A stretch of DNA of 64,000 nucleotides from CAVWUA01 sp963758025. Its GTDB lineage: Bacteria; Planctomycetota; Planctomycetia; Isosphaerales; Isosphaeraceae. The stretch covers positions 1-64,000 of the forward strand of contig CAVWUA010000032.1 in assembly GCA_963758025.1 (NCBI GenBank), written 5' to 3'. The position numbers and the translations under genes are program-made. Below the pieces are notes generated by a model. That model had not been told where the DNA came from and made no database searches. It saw only the letters and a program-made list of their open reading frames with translations. The number at the start of each line of letters is the position of its first letter. The stretch's first letter is position 1. This document shows, piece after piece, positions 38,919-49,041 of this stretch.

Positions 38919-41900
38919 ATGGGCCATCCGAGCGAGGAACCGGGGTATTATGAGAGCGAGTGGAGGAGGCCGGACCTCATCCGACGTCCGAATGGCCGTG
39001 ATCCGATGGGCAACCTGGCGGCCGCTGAGGTTCAAGGGCGGGATGGGGCTTCGGACGTGAGCGAGCGTGGCTCTCTGACACACCTTGAGGGCCGGGAGAA
39101 CTGGCACCCCCTCCCGCCCGAGGGAGATGGGTCGCGCATCAGCCTGGGCGAGTTGGAACGCGCCTTGAAGACCGCCGACCCCGCCGCGTGGCTGGTCGCT
39201 CCCCGGATCGTCCGACGCGTCGTCCGGCATCAGCGGGGGCTCAGTCTCTTCGGCCTGAGTGTCCCCCACCGCAAAAGCGCGACCCTCTCCGCCCGCCAGG
39301 CCGAGGAAATCGTCGAACGACACGAGTTGGGTCTGCCCGACAACGCCACGTTGCCGCCGACCTTGATCCTGATCGCCCGCCCCGATCTGCCCGATCTGGT
39401 CGGTGCCGAGCGAGGCGAGGTCCTGACGAAGCTCTGGCGTTTACTTTTCCATACACACATCCATATCAGCATGGAGAGCCTGGTCGAGGAGGGCGTGCTG
39501 ACGCAGGCCGAGCTGCGCGCTCGGATCGACCAGATCGGCCAGGCGGAGTTCGACGAGGTGCGGGCCGTCTTGCGGCACGAGAACTTCCTGATCGATACCC
39601 GCGACCTGGCACGCGTTTACGTCGAATTCGCCGCCGTGTACCTGGAGCTACGTCACTTTGCCCCGGGGCTCCTGTCACGGTATTTTCCGACCTTGCGCGA
39701 CCTGGCGAGAGTGGACGAGGTTCTCGCCGCCGACGTGGACGACGCGACTCTATTGGCGCGGACGCGATTGCCAGGAGCGCCGGACCTGCCTTCGGTCTCG
39801 ACGACGGACAGTCTGGAGTTTGAGATCGAGCCGGACGAGACGGAGGTCGTGGAGGAGGAGCCCGAACCGGCAATCGCGCCGGTGGGACGTTCCCGATCCC
39901 TGATCCGCCAGGCAGATCGGGCACGGGCGGTCGGAAACCTGGTGCGGTCGGCCATCGCGCGGGAACGGGCCGCGCGGCTTGCCGGACCGAGCCGCGCGGT
40001 CCGACTCCAGGATGCGGCCCGGAGCGATCTGGGCCAGCTCTGCGAATGCCTGGCGCCGGCCTTGGGGCTCGACGAGGCGGAGCGGCGGCACTGGCAACGG
40101 ACCCTGCCGTTGCTGCTGCCCTCGGCGTCGCGCGGCATCCGCAGCCACTCAGCGCGGCTCCTGTATGACCTTCAGAAGGTCGCCGTCGATTTCGGACGCG
40201 ACATTTACGCGGTCGATCTCGTCGAGTGGGCCGTGTCGCGTGGCCACCGACCGATCAAGCGGCTTCTGCCCAACCAGCGCGAGGTGCTAATGATCAAGCA
40301 CCTGCGGGCCGCCGCCCGGCGCCTGTCAAAGGTCCGCCTGGCCGAAGTGGACCGGGAGCGACTGGCCCACCTGCTCAACGAGGCTCAGGATCGCCTTGAG
40401 CGAACACTCCGCATGCGGTTCCGACCGGAGATTACGACGACCCTGGAGACCACCGGCTGGAACCCGCGGAACTTGCCCGAGCGCGTGGCTCTGGAGAAAT
40501 TGACCGAGGAATTGCTCGACCGGGTGGTTTCCCGAGGCTTCCTCACGATGGGGGACCTGCGCGACGCCGTCTCGCGAAGCCACCTGAAGCTGCCGGACCT
40601 GGCCAGTCTCCGCGAATTCTTCCGGGGAGACCGGCTCCTGCGCACCGATGCGGCCCTTTCGATTTCCCTGGACGGTGTGTACCGCCGGGGCGAGGTGTAC
40701 CTGCGATGGCTTCAGCGGTTCAGTTCGCTGTTCTTTGGTACCCGCGCGGGACGACTCTCCACGCTCTACCTGGCCTTGCCGTTCGGCGGGGCGTTCGTCG
40801 TGCTGGAGGTGATCCAGCATGTCGCTGAGTTTGTCGCGAAGTGGCGTGGATCGAAGCCGGTCCACCTGTTCAATGGCCTGTCCTACATGCATGACATCCC
40901 ACCATTCGCGATCCTGGGTCTGTTCCTGGTGGGGATGATCAATCTGCCCGGGTTTCGCCGGGAGGTGCTTCAAGGGTTGCGGGCGTTCGGGATCGGCCTG
41001 CGCCGGCTGTTCATCGAGATGCCCACCTGGTTGATGGAGCGTCCGTTCTTTCGGGGGATCGTCGAGAGCCGCGCCTTCACCGTCTTCTGGCGGTGGGGGC
41101 TGAAACCGATGCTCTTCGCCGGCGCGACGGTGCTGGTGCTGCCATCGGTCGGGGCCGACCCGCATGATACGCTCTGGCTCGGCGCCGTGGTCTTCCTCGT
41201 GGTCGGCCTGGTGCTGAATTCCCGCTTCGGCCGCGACCTGGAGGAGGTCGTCACCGAGCAAGCGGTGCGGGTCTGGCACCGGCTCCAGGCCGACCTGATC
41301 CCGGGCCTGTTCCGCCTGATCATGGAATTCTTCAATCGCCTGCTGGAAGGGGTCGAGCGACTGCTCTACACGATCGACGAGTGGCTGCGGTTCAAGAGCG
41401 GCCAGGGGCGGATCTCGCTCGCGTCGAAGGCCCTGCTCGGCCTTGTCGCGTTCTTCGTCACGTATTTGATCCGCTTCTGCGTGATCTTGCTGGTTGAGCC
41501 ACAGATCAACCCGATCAAGCACTTCCCGGTCGTCACCGTCTCGCACAAGATCATTGCCCCGGCCATGCTCGCGCTGCCGGGCTTGCTGACGGCCGCCCCC
41601 TGGTACCTGAGTAAGGTCTCGGCCAATGCGATTGCCGGCGCGGCTCAGTTCCTCCTGCCGGGCATCTTTGGCTTCCTCGTCTGGGAGTTCAAGGAGAACT
41701 GGCGGCTCTACGAGGCGAACCGCCCGCGTTCGCTCCGGCCGGTGGCGATCGGCCATCATGGCGAGACAATGACGCGGCTCCTGCGCCGGGCTTCCATTCC
41801 GGCACCCTGCCGAAACTGTTCAAGCGGCTGCGGCGGGCCGAGCGAAAGGCCCTGCGACGCCCCGGCGCAGCTCGCGCGATCCGCAAGCACCGTCAGGCGC

Positions 41901-42571
41901 TGCACCACGTCGAGGAGGCGGTGCGTCACTTCATCGAGCGTGACATCCTGATCCTGCTGCGCGAGAGCCGCTGCCTGGAAGGTGCCCGGATCGAGATCGG
42001 GACCGTCGGCCTGGGATCGAACCGGGTTTGGATTGAGCTGCGCGACCCGCAACGGCCAGGCAAGCCACTGGTGCTGGCCTTCGAGGAGCAATCGGGATGG
42101 CTCGTCTCCAGCGTCACGTCGGCGGGATGGCTCGCGGACCTGGGCCCGTCCCAGCGCGAGGCTCTGGCCGACGCCCTGGCCGGGTTGTACAAACTCTCGG
42201 GCGTTGATCTGGTCCGCGAGCAGATCGCCCGTTGTCTGGGACAGCCGACGCCCCCCTACGACATCGCGGAGCCGGGGCTGGTCGTCTGGCCGGGTGGCCG
42301 TTACGAGACGGAGGTCCTCTACGACTTCCGTGACGGCCCCCGGATCGCTCCCCGTTGCGCCGATCCGGCCGTCGCCCAGACGCTTCCGACCCTCCAGGCC
42401 GACCGCATTCTCTTCTCGCGCATCCCGATCTCCTGGACGCACTGGGTCGAGGTCTGGAGTCTGGAAGCGGAACACTCGTGCCATGCCCACCCGGTCGTGG
42501 ACGATGTGCGGCTCCTGCCACTGGACATGGACGACCCTGGATCGCACCACCCCCCGATGGACAAGCCATGA
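38919..42571 (+). CDS. Large polytopic membrane protein of unknown function (frame break near 41790)
   Basis: About 1217 residues. The first ~600 residues are soluble and helical, with an acidic linker (IEPDETEVVEEEPEP) near 310. Six or seven membrane segments lie between ~610 and ~940, including FGGAFVVLEVIQHV, FAILGLFLVGMINL, LWLGAVVFLVVGLVL, LVAFFVTYLIRFCVILLV and FLLPGIFGFLVWEF. The C-terminal soluble part after the break (LPKLFKRLRRAERKALRRPG onward) is one frame over and ends at TGA 42569-42571. The start is uncertain: ATG 38919, ATG 39006 and TTG 38904 are all in frame and none has a good ribosome site. It overlaps the M28 peptidase gene by 4 bases (ATGA), implying a shared role. I do not recognise a characterised family. 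Confidence 0.65.
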
Positions 42572-44161
42572 TATCGACACCTCGTCCCGTTTGTAGATTC
42601 GTACGAATCGCGCTGCTCTCCCTCCTTCTGCTCGTCAGCGTCACCACGAACGCCCAGAACTCCGCGCCCGGGCCGATCGTCCCGACGCCCGAGGTGCGGG
42701 CGATGCTCGACCGGATCTCCGCCGATTCCCTGCGCGGGCACCTCTCGTTTCTCGCCTCGGACCTCTTGAAAGGGCGTGACACCCCCTCGCCCGGTCTCGA
42801 CATCGCCGCCGAGTACATCGCCGCGCAGTTCCGTCGCGCCGGCCTGGAGCCAATCGGCGACGACGGCTACTTTCAGACCGCCCGCTGGACCGTCCGCGCC
42901 CCCGATTCATCAGGCTTTTCCCTGACGATCCGCCTCGGCGAACGGGCCTTCCGACTCGCCCCGGACCAGATCAGCATGACGTCCACCGAGGCGATCGATC
43001 TCGACGCGGTGCCGGTCGTCAAGCTCGACCCGAACGACGACGATATCGACCCGGCTGAGGTCGCGGACCGGGTCATCCTGGCCGATTTACCCGACCCTCG
43101 GAACGCCCCTGCGGAACAGAGAGAAGAGGTTTTCCGAACCAATCACGAGTTCCTGAACCGGATGGCCGCGAATAAGGCCTCCCTGGTGATGATTCCGGCA
43201 CGCAACCCGCACGGCGGCACCGGGCTTGGTGACGGCCATTTGGTCGATCCGGAGGGTCCACCCGATGACCGCTTTTCACCCCGCCACGCCGAGGGGTCAA
43301 ATCTGCTCACCATCCACGATCCAGATATCATCGACGCCCTCTCGGATTCCCCGATGGGGCCGACCGGGGCCACGCTCTCGCTGCACATCGACGCTCCCGA
43401 AGATCGCCCGGTGACACTTCGTAACGTCGTGGGATTGCTCCGCGGGTCCGACCCGCAGTTGAGCGATACGTACATCCTGGTCAGCGCCCATTACGATCAC
43501 ATCGGCATGGGTTCGCCGGTGGATGGTGACGCGATTTATAACGGCGCGAACGACGACGGCAGCGGGACCGTTTCGGTGATCGAGCTAGCGTCGGCCCTGG
43601 CGACGCTCGAACACCGGCCGAAGCGGAGTATTGTCTTCGTCACGTTCTTCGGCGAGGAGAAGGGCCTGCTGGGCTCTCGGTATTACGCGAGGCATCCTGT
43701 CGTGCCGATCGAGAAGACGGTCGCGGGAATCAACCTGGAACTCGTCGGGCGAACCGACGACATCGAGGATGGCCCGCAGAACAACCGGGCCTCGATGACC
43801 GGCTTTGATTACTCCGACGTCGGCCCGATCTTCCAGGCGGCGGGGGAGACCGTCGGCGTGCGGATCGTCAAGCACCCGAAGAACAGCGACCTGTTCTTCG
43901 GCCGGAGCGACAACCAGGCCCTGGCCGATCGCGGCGTGCCCGCGCAGCACGCTCTGCACGACGTTCATGTACCCCGATTATCACGGCGCCGACGACGAGT
44001 GGCCCAAAGTCGATTTTGCCAACATGGCCATCGTGGATCGCGCGGTCGCCCTGGGCCTGCTGGTGATTGCCGAGTCCCCCGACGCGCCGTGCTGGAATGC
44101 GGACAACCCTCGGGCCAAGCCGTACCGCAAGGCTCACGCATCGCGGCACGCGGATCGGTGA
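42568..44161 (+). CDS. Exported M28-family metallopeptidase (frame break at ~43946)
   Basis: About 530 residues with a signal peptide (RIALLSLLLLVSVTTNAQ). It has an N-terminal domain (LRGHLSFLASDLLKGRDTPS), a PA-like insert (~150-290) and the M28 zinc domain: SAHYDHIGMG (His, Asp), NGANDDGSG (bridging Asp), FFGEEKGLLGS (catalytic Glu and ligand Glu), INLELVGR (ligand Glu position). The last ligand, His in MYPDYHGADDEWPKVDF, is one frame over; deleting one G at about 43946 gives GVPAHTLCTTFMYPDYHG without a gap. M28 enzymes are aminopeptidases or carboxypeptidases with two zinc ions. The ATG overlaps the stop of the upstream membrane protein. A terminator hairpin follows. Confidence 0.9.
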
Positions 44162-44171
44162 TCCCGAAACG

Positions 44172-44208
44172 AACCAATGCCCGCTTGTCGATCAAGCGGG
44201 CATTGGTT
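44172..44208. terminator. Bidirectional hairpin between convergent genes
   Basis: A perfect 16-bp stem: 44172-44187 (aaccaatgcccgcttg) pairs with 44193-44208 around the loop tcgat. It lies 11 bases after the M28 stop and 14 before the DUF1501 stop. The T-tract is weak, but position and symmetry fit termination of both transcripts. Confidence 0.75.
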
Positions 44209-44221
44209 TCAACGACGGGAA

Positions 44222-45568
44222 TCAGAACAGTTCGTCCAGCGCCTTCCCCTTGTCCACCAGGCGGATCGGCTGACCGTCAGGGGTCTCGAACCGTCCTTCC
44301 GGGTTGATCCCGAGGGCGGTAAAGACCGTGGCCGCCAGATCAGACGGGGTGACAGGGCGGTCGGCGGGCGAGTCGCCCCGCGCATCGGTCCGGCCGATCA
44401 CCAGGCCACCCGGAATGCCGCCGCCAGCCATCAAAAGACTATTTGCCAAGGGGTGATGGTCGCGCCCGGCATTCGGGTTGATCTTTGGCGTGCGGCCAAA
44501 CTCTCCCATCATGACGACGAGCGTGTTCTCCAGCAGTCCCCGCTCGGCCAGATCGGCGATCAGGCAGGAGACGCCCTGATCGACTGGGGGGGCCAGGGTG
44601 TTCTTGATCGTCGGGAAGTTCTGGGCGTGCGTGTCCCACCCAAGCTGACCGGTCCCCCGGTCGTTGATTGTGACGAACGAGACACCGGCCTCGACCAGAC
44701 GGCGGGCCAGCAGGCACGACTGGCCGACCGGCGTGCGGCCGTAGCGGTCGCGGACCTCGGCCGACTCCTGGTCGATCTGGAAGGCGGCCTGCGCATCGCG
44801 GGAGGTCAACAGGTCATAAGCTTGATCGATGAAGCGGTCACGGCTGTCGGTCAAGGTTGTCTCGGGGACGTGCCGGGCGAAGTCGTCGAGCTTACCGACC
44901 ATCTCCCGACGGCGCCGGAGCCGTTCCAGAGTCAGGCGGTCGGGAGGCGTCAGGTCGCGGACCCGGAAGTTCGCCGCGTTGGGGTCGCCCCCCACCTCGA
45001 ACGGGTCGAACGCGGGGGTCAAGTAGCCGCTGGAGGTGAACGACGGACCGTCGGGGATCGCCACCGACGGCGGCAAGGTGCTCTGCTGAAACCCGCGAGA
45101 CCTGGCGACGACGCTGCTGTAATTCGGGTAAACCAGGGCCGGGCTGGGCCGATACCCGGTGAGCATGTGCTGGGCCGCGCGGCCGTGATCGGCCTCGGGG
45201 GAGGTGATGGTACGGATCAAGGTTGTCTTGTCCATCACCTTGGCGAGACGAGGGTAGACCTCGCTGATCGACAGCCCGGGAACCGCCGTGTCGATCGGCT
45301 GGAACTCTCCCTTCACGTCCGCGGAGGCATCGGGCTTGGGGTCGAACGTGTCGATGTGAGATGGCCCCCCCGCCTGCCAGATCAGAATGCACGAGGTCGC
45401 CTTGCCGCCGTGCGTCAGCGCGCGCTCGGGGTAGGCACTCTCCCCCGCCCGCGCGCGGAGCCGAAACAGGTCGTGTAGCCCGAGCCCCCAGGCGCTCAGC
45501 ACACCAACGCGAAGCAGGTCGCGGCGGCTCGGACCGCGACAGGGCCGATCGTTCGACGGGGGACGCAT
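44222..45568 (-). CDS. DUF1501 protein, Tat-exported
   Basis: 448 residues, intact. A twin-arginine signal (PSRRDLLRVGVLSAWGLGL) is followed by the sulfatase-like DUF1501 domain: CILIWQAGGPSHIDTFDPKP, LIRTITSPEADHGRAAQHMLTGY, GWDTHAQNF, VVMMGEFGRTPKINPNAGRDHHP and GGGIPGGLVIGRTD. The family is massively expanded in Planctomycetes and nearly always encoded next to a DUF1549/DUF1553 protein, which is the case here with a 33-base gap. Its reaction is not established; the fold is alkaline-phosphatase/sulfatase-like without the usual Cys/Ser formylglycine motif. Confidence 0.94.
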   Translation of the reverse strand: MRPPSNDRPCRGPSRRDLLRVGVLSAWGLGLHDLFRLRARAGESAYPERALTHGGKATSCILIWQAGGPSHIDTFDPKPDASADVKGEFQPIDTAVPGLSISEVYPRLAKVMDKTTLIRTITSPEADHGRAAQHMLTGYRPSPALVYPNYSSVVARSRGFQQSTLPPSVAIPDGPSFTSSGYLTPAFDPFEVGGDPNAANFRVRDLTPPDRLTLERLRRRREMVGKLDDFARHVPETTLTDSRDRFIDQAYDLLTSRDAQAAFQIDQESAEVRDRYGRTPVGQSCLLARRLVEAGVSFVTINDRGTGQLGWDTHAQNFPTIKNTLAPPVDQGVSCLIADLAERGLLENTLVVMMGEFGRTPKINPNAGRDHHPLANSLLMAGGGIPGGLVIGRTDARGDSPADRPVTPSDLAATVFTALGINPEGRFETPDGQPIRLVDKGKALDELF

Positions 45569-45601
45569 GGCTCGGACTCCCTTTTGATGATGATGTTGTT
45601 C

Positions 45602-48172
45602 TCAGTGATTGAACGCGAATTCCCGAGAGTTGAGCAAGGCCCAGAACAGGTCCTCGGACGCCTCGCGCAGGGAGGAGGCCGCTTCCAGCTCGGCGGTCCA
45701 GTACGATTGCTCCTCGGCTGTCGGCGGACGGCAGAGGGTCCGGAAATACAGGTTCTCGACCACGTCACGCGGCTCGGCGCCGTATTCGAGCATGTTGGAC
45801 AGATAGCCGTTGAGGCTCGTGACCTTGCCATCCACCACATCACCACCGATGAGCAACAGCGCCTGCCGCAGGCTCAAGGACGGCGTGGAAACCGCCGCGC
45901 AGCCGTTGGTGCGGGGGCAGCGCCCGAAGGTGTCGAGAATGGTGCTCGGGGTGGACGGGTCAAAGACGTCGATGGCTTTCGTGCCGGCGGGCCGGTTCTG
46001 GAACCGGTTTACAACGTCGGTCGCCTGCGCCAGCGCGTCGGCCATCTGGTGCGCGGTCAGCGGGCGGGCCATCTGGTGCGAGAACAAACGGCGGTCGTGC
46101 TCGTTCCCCGGGACCGTGGCCGAGGAGAGGCCATACGCCTCGGAACTGGCGACGGTCCGGATCAGCTCGCGCAGGTCGTGGCCGCTCTCGACGAAGTGCC
46201 GGGCCAGGGCGTCGAGCAACTCGGGATGAACTGGCGGGTTCGCGGCGCTCAGGTCGTCGGCCGGATCGGCCAGCCCTTTGCCGAAAAACTGCGCCCAGAC
46301 CCAGTTGGCCATCGCGCGGGCGAAGTACGGGTTCTCCGGCGAGGTCATCCATTCTGCCAGTGTCTTGCGGGGGTCTTCCTCCTTGGGCACCTCGACGACC
46401 TTCCCGCCGAGGAACTTCGGCTGAGCCGGTTCCTTCGTCCGCAGATGCAGGATCTGGCCATCGGGATTGATCGTCACGTCCATGCGGCCCATCATCGCGT
46501 TCGGTCCCCCGCCGCGCTGGACCTTGGCGAAGAAGGCGGCCAGACCGTAGTAGTCGTCCTGGGTCCAGATGTCGAACGGATGGTCGTGACACTGGGCACA
46601 GCGGATGCGCAGGCCGAGAAAGCGCTGGGCGGTCAGCTCGGCCTGGACCTTGGCGTCCTCACCATCGAGCGCGTAGTTGACCGCCCCGCCGCCGCGCTGA
46701 TTGGGATTGCCGGTGGCCGTCAAAAGCTCGCGGACCATCTGGTCCCAGGGGGTGTTGTTTCGCAGTTTTTCCTGAAGCCACATCTGGTAATACCCCGCGC
46801 CCGCGGGGAATTTCGCCGAGGTGATCTGGAGCATGTCCCCCAGTTTCAACTCCCAGAACGTGGTGAAGTCGCGGTGGTCGAGCAGTTCCTGGACCTTCTT
46901 AACCCGCTTGTTCGGGTCCGTATCCTCCATGAACCGGCGCACCGCCTCGGGCTGGGGCTGCTGACCGATCATGTCGAGGGAAACCCGCCGCAGGAACGTC
47001 GCGTCGTCGGCCGGCGGGCTGGGCGGCACCTTCAGGGACTCCAGACGCCGGAACAGATGCTCGTCGATCAGGTTCCGGCGCGGCAAGGCGGCGTAGTCGA
47101 ACTCCAGGTCCGGGTTGATCAAGGTGGCGATCCGGGTGGAGAGAACTTCCGACTGAAACCGCACGATCAGGTCCGTCTCGGCACGCTTCAAGAGCTTGGC
47201 CTGGCCGTTGGAAGCGATCTCGGCTACCGAGTCGTCGTTGACCTGGAACGTGGACATCCGGGTGACATCGCGGCGATCACCATCCTCGAACCAGGCCATC
47301 ACGCGCAGTTGCGCCGGGCCGGGCTCGTCGAGCCGGAGGACCTCCGGCTCGACGGCCACCTCAATCACCTTGCCGTGCGTATTGCCCCGATACCGAGGGG
47401 CGCCGATCGCGATCCAGGCCGCCAGGGTGCGGTAGGCGTCCGAGTCGCTGTCCAGCCGATGCCCGCCGCCATGCGGGACCGCTCCCGTCGCCTTGCGCAG
47501 GATCAGGCTGTCATCCGGGGCCAACGACGCAATGCGGCGTCCGCCGGCCTCGCGGGTCAGGGCCAGGTAATCCCCCTCGGGATCGTAGCCGAACAGCGAC
47601 AGATGGAATCCGTTCTGACCGTCGGCCTTGCCGTGACACCCGCCGCCATTGCAGCCGGCGCGGGTCAGGAGCGGCACGATATCGGTGGCGAAGTTCCAGG
47701 GCCGCTGCTCGGGCGGCAGCGTTGTGACGTAGATTTCCGATCCCGCGATCTCCTCGCCATCGAGCAACGCCCGCACGCGAACGCGACCCGTCGCCAATGG
47801 GCGGACGTAGCCGCTTGGCTCGACGGTCACGATCCCGTCCGTCTCGGGCTCCCAGCGCACGGTCGAGGTCAGGTCGCGCTCGCCGCCGTGCTCGCCGTCA
47901 GCCTTCAGGATCAACTGCACGCCCCAGTCGCCCGCGTGCAACGAGGCGGATTCGGGGCTGATGTGATAGGTCGGCCCCTTCGGCGGCTCTGGCTCGGGCG
48001 CCGGCTCAACCGCCTCCGCGACGACCACGGGGGCCGGCGGCTTCGGAGCCGCGACGACTTTCGGTTTGGCCTTGGCAACGGGCGGAGCCACCGGTGTCCG
48101 GCGGCTACAGCCACCAAGGGCCAGAGCACCACACAGGAGCGAAACAGTCCAGAGAGCCGGGCGCGTCGTCAT
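45602..48172 (-). CDS. DUF1549/DUF1553 lipoprotein with Big-like and cytochrome-type motifs
   Basis: 856 residues. A lipoprotein signal (LLCGALALGGC, lipobox LGGC) and a proline/alanine-rich linker precede a bacterial-Ig-like domain (~70-150), a haem-like CNGGGCHGKADGQNGF motif (~195), DUF1549 (ELKLGDMLQITSAKFPAG with CAQCHDHPFDIW) and DUF1553 (MTSPENPYFARAMANWVWAQFFGKGL, ARPLTAHQMADALAQATD). ATG 48172 is used because the signal begins there. It forms an operon with the downstream DUF1501 gene. Such pairs are hallmark planctomycete genes of unresolved function, suspected to be electron-transfer plus hydrolase partners at the cell surface. Confidence 0.94.
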   Translation of the reverse strand: MTTRPALWTVSLLCGALALGGCSRRTPVAPPVAKAKPKVVAAPKPPAPVVVAEAVEPAPEPEPPKGPTYHISPESASLHAGDWGVQLILKADGEHGGERDLTSTVRWEPETDGIVTVEPSGYVRPLATGRVRVRALLDGEEIAGSEIYVTTLPPEQRPWNFATDIVPLLTRAGCNGGGCHGKADGQNGFHLSLFGYDPEGDYLALTREAGGRRIASLAPDDSLILRKATGAVPHGGGHRLDSDSDAYRTLAAWIAIGAPRYRGNTHGKVIEVAVEPEVLRLDEPGPAQLRVMAWFEDGDRRDVTRMSTFQVNDDSVAEIASNGQAKLLKRAETDLIVRFQSEVLSTRIATLINPDLEFDYAALPRRNLIDEHLFRRLESLKVPPSPPADDATFLRRVSLDMIGQQPQPEAVRRFMEDTDPNKRVKKVQELLDHRDFTTFWELKLGDMLQITSAKFPAGAGYYQMWLQEKLRNNTPWDQMVRELLTATGNPNQRGGGAVNYALDGEDAKVQAELTAQRFLGLRIRCAQCHDHPFDIWTQDDYYGLAAFFAKVQRGGGPNAMMGRMDVTINPDGQILHLRTKEPAQPKFLGGKVVEVPKEEDPRKTLAEWMTSPENPYFARAMANWVWAQFFGKGLADPADDLSAANPPVHPELLDALARHFVESGHDLRELIRTVASSEAYGLSSATVPGNEHDRRLFSHQMARPLTAHQMADALAQATDVVNRFQNRPAGTKAIDVFDPSTPSTILDTFGRCPRTNGCAAVSTPSLSLRQALLLIGGDVVDGKVTSLNGYLSNMLEYGAEPRDVVENLYFRTLCRPPTAEEQSYWTAELEAASSLREASEDLFWALLNSREFAFNH

Positions 48173-48455
48173 GATCGTGTCCCCTTCCCCGCCACGCGAC
48201 CGGAACGGGCGCGGCGATCGGGTCGGATGGGAGGCCACGCTATTAATCCTAAAACTCTAAGACTTGCGGAGCAAGACAATTCCCGAAGAACTTCGGTGGG
48301 TTGTTCTGACAATTGTCTGCCTTTCAGGTTATCACGTGTGGCGGCATGGTGTCCAGTTGCCCCGACGCGACCGTTTCCAACTGGCTTGACCGACGCGGCG
48401 ATTCCTGAAAGAATTTCTGTAGAGACAGTCGTAACGGACATTGCGGAATGGACCT

Positions 48456-49028
48456 GTGGAACTGACACACGCCGCCAAGAAATTCGTGCTCCACTGGGGA
48501 GAGATGGGGCAAGCCTGGGGCATCAACCGGACGATGGCGCAGGTTCATGCCCTGCTGTTCATCTCGCCGGAGGCGCTCGACGCGGAGGAGATCAGCCGGC
48601 TGCTGGACGTGAGCCGGTCGAACGTCTCAACGAGTTTGCGGGAACTGATCACCTGGGGGGTGGTCAAGAGGGTCCATATCATCGGCGACCGGCGCGACCG
48701 GTTCGAGGCGTTGAAGGACGTGATGGAGACGTTCCGGGTCATCATGGCCGAGCGGAGACGCCGGGAGATGGACCCGACGATCGCGCTCTTGGAAAACTGC
48801 GTCGAGGAGGCGAAGTCTGGCGGGGAGCCGGAGGAATACACGCGCGAGCAACTGGAGAAGATGCTCGAATTCACGAAGATGGTGACCGCGTGGTATAGCC
48901 AGATCGACCGCCTACCGACCTCATCTCTGCTGCGCCTCTTCCGAGGCGGAGCCAGACTGGCGAAGTTCTTCGGCGGCGACACCACGGCCCCATCCGACAG
49001 CCAGAAGGTTGAGGCGGGGAAGTCCTGA
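48456..49028 (+). CDS. GbsR/MarR-family transcriptional regulator
   Basis: About 190 residues. The winged-helix domain matches the GbsR type: FVLHWGEMGQAWGINRTMAQVHALLFISPEALDAEEISRLLDVSRSNVSTSLRELITWGVVKRVHIIGDRRDRFEA. A C-terminal helical dimerisation region follows, with a basic tail. GbsR members bind DNA as dimers and commonly control osmoprotectant uptake or synthesis; no such genes are in the window, so the target is unknown. The start is uncertain: GTG 48456 or in-frame TTG 48441. The divergent 283-base gap to the DUF1549 gene would hold its promoter and possibly autoregulatory sites. Confidence 0.85.
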   Translation: MELTHAAKKFVLHWGEMGQAWGINRTMAQVHALLFISPEALDAEEISRLLDVSRSNVSTSLRELITWGVVKRVHIIGDRRDRFEALKDVMETFRVIMAERRRREMDPTIALLENCVEEAKSGGEPEEYTREQLEKMLEFTKMVTAWYSQIDRLPTSSLLRLFRGGARLAKFFGGDTTAPSDSQKVEAGKS

Positions 49029-49041
49029 CGGGCCTTTTTTA

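Noticed and set aside
45584..48898. A 1104-codon open frame on the plus strand
   Set aside because: Antisense to the DUF1549/DUF1553 gene; long open antisense frames are expected at this GC content and its translation has no domain structure.
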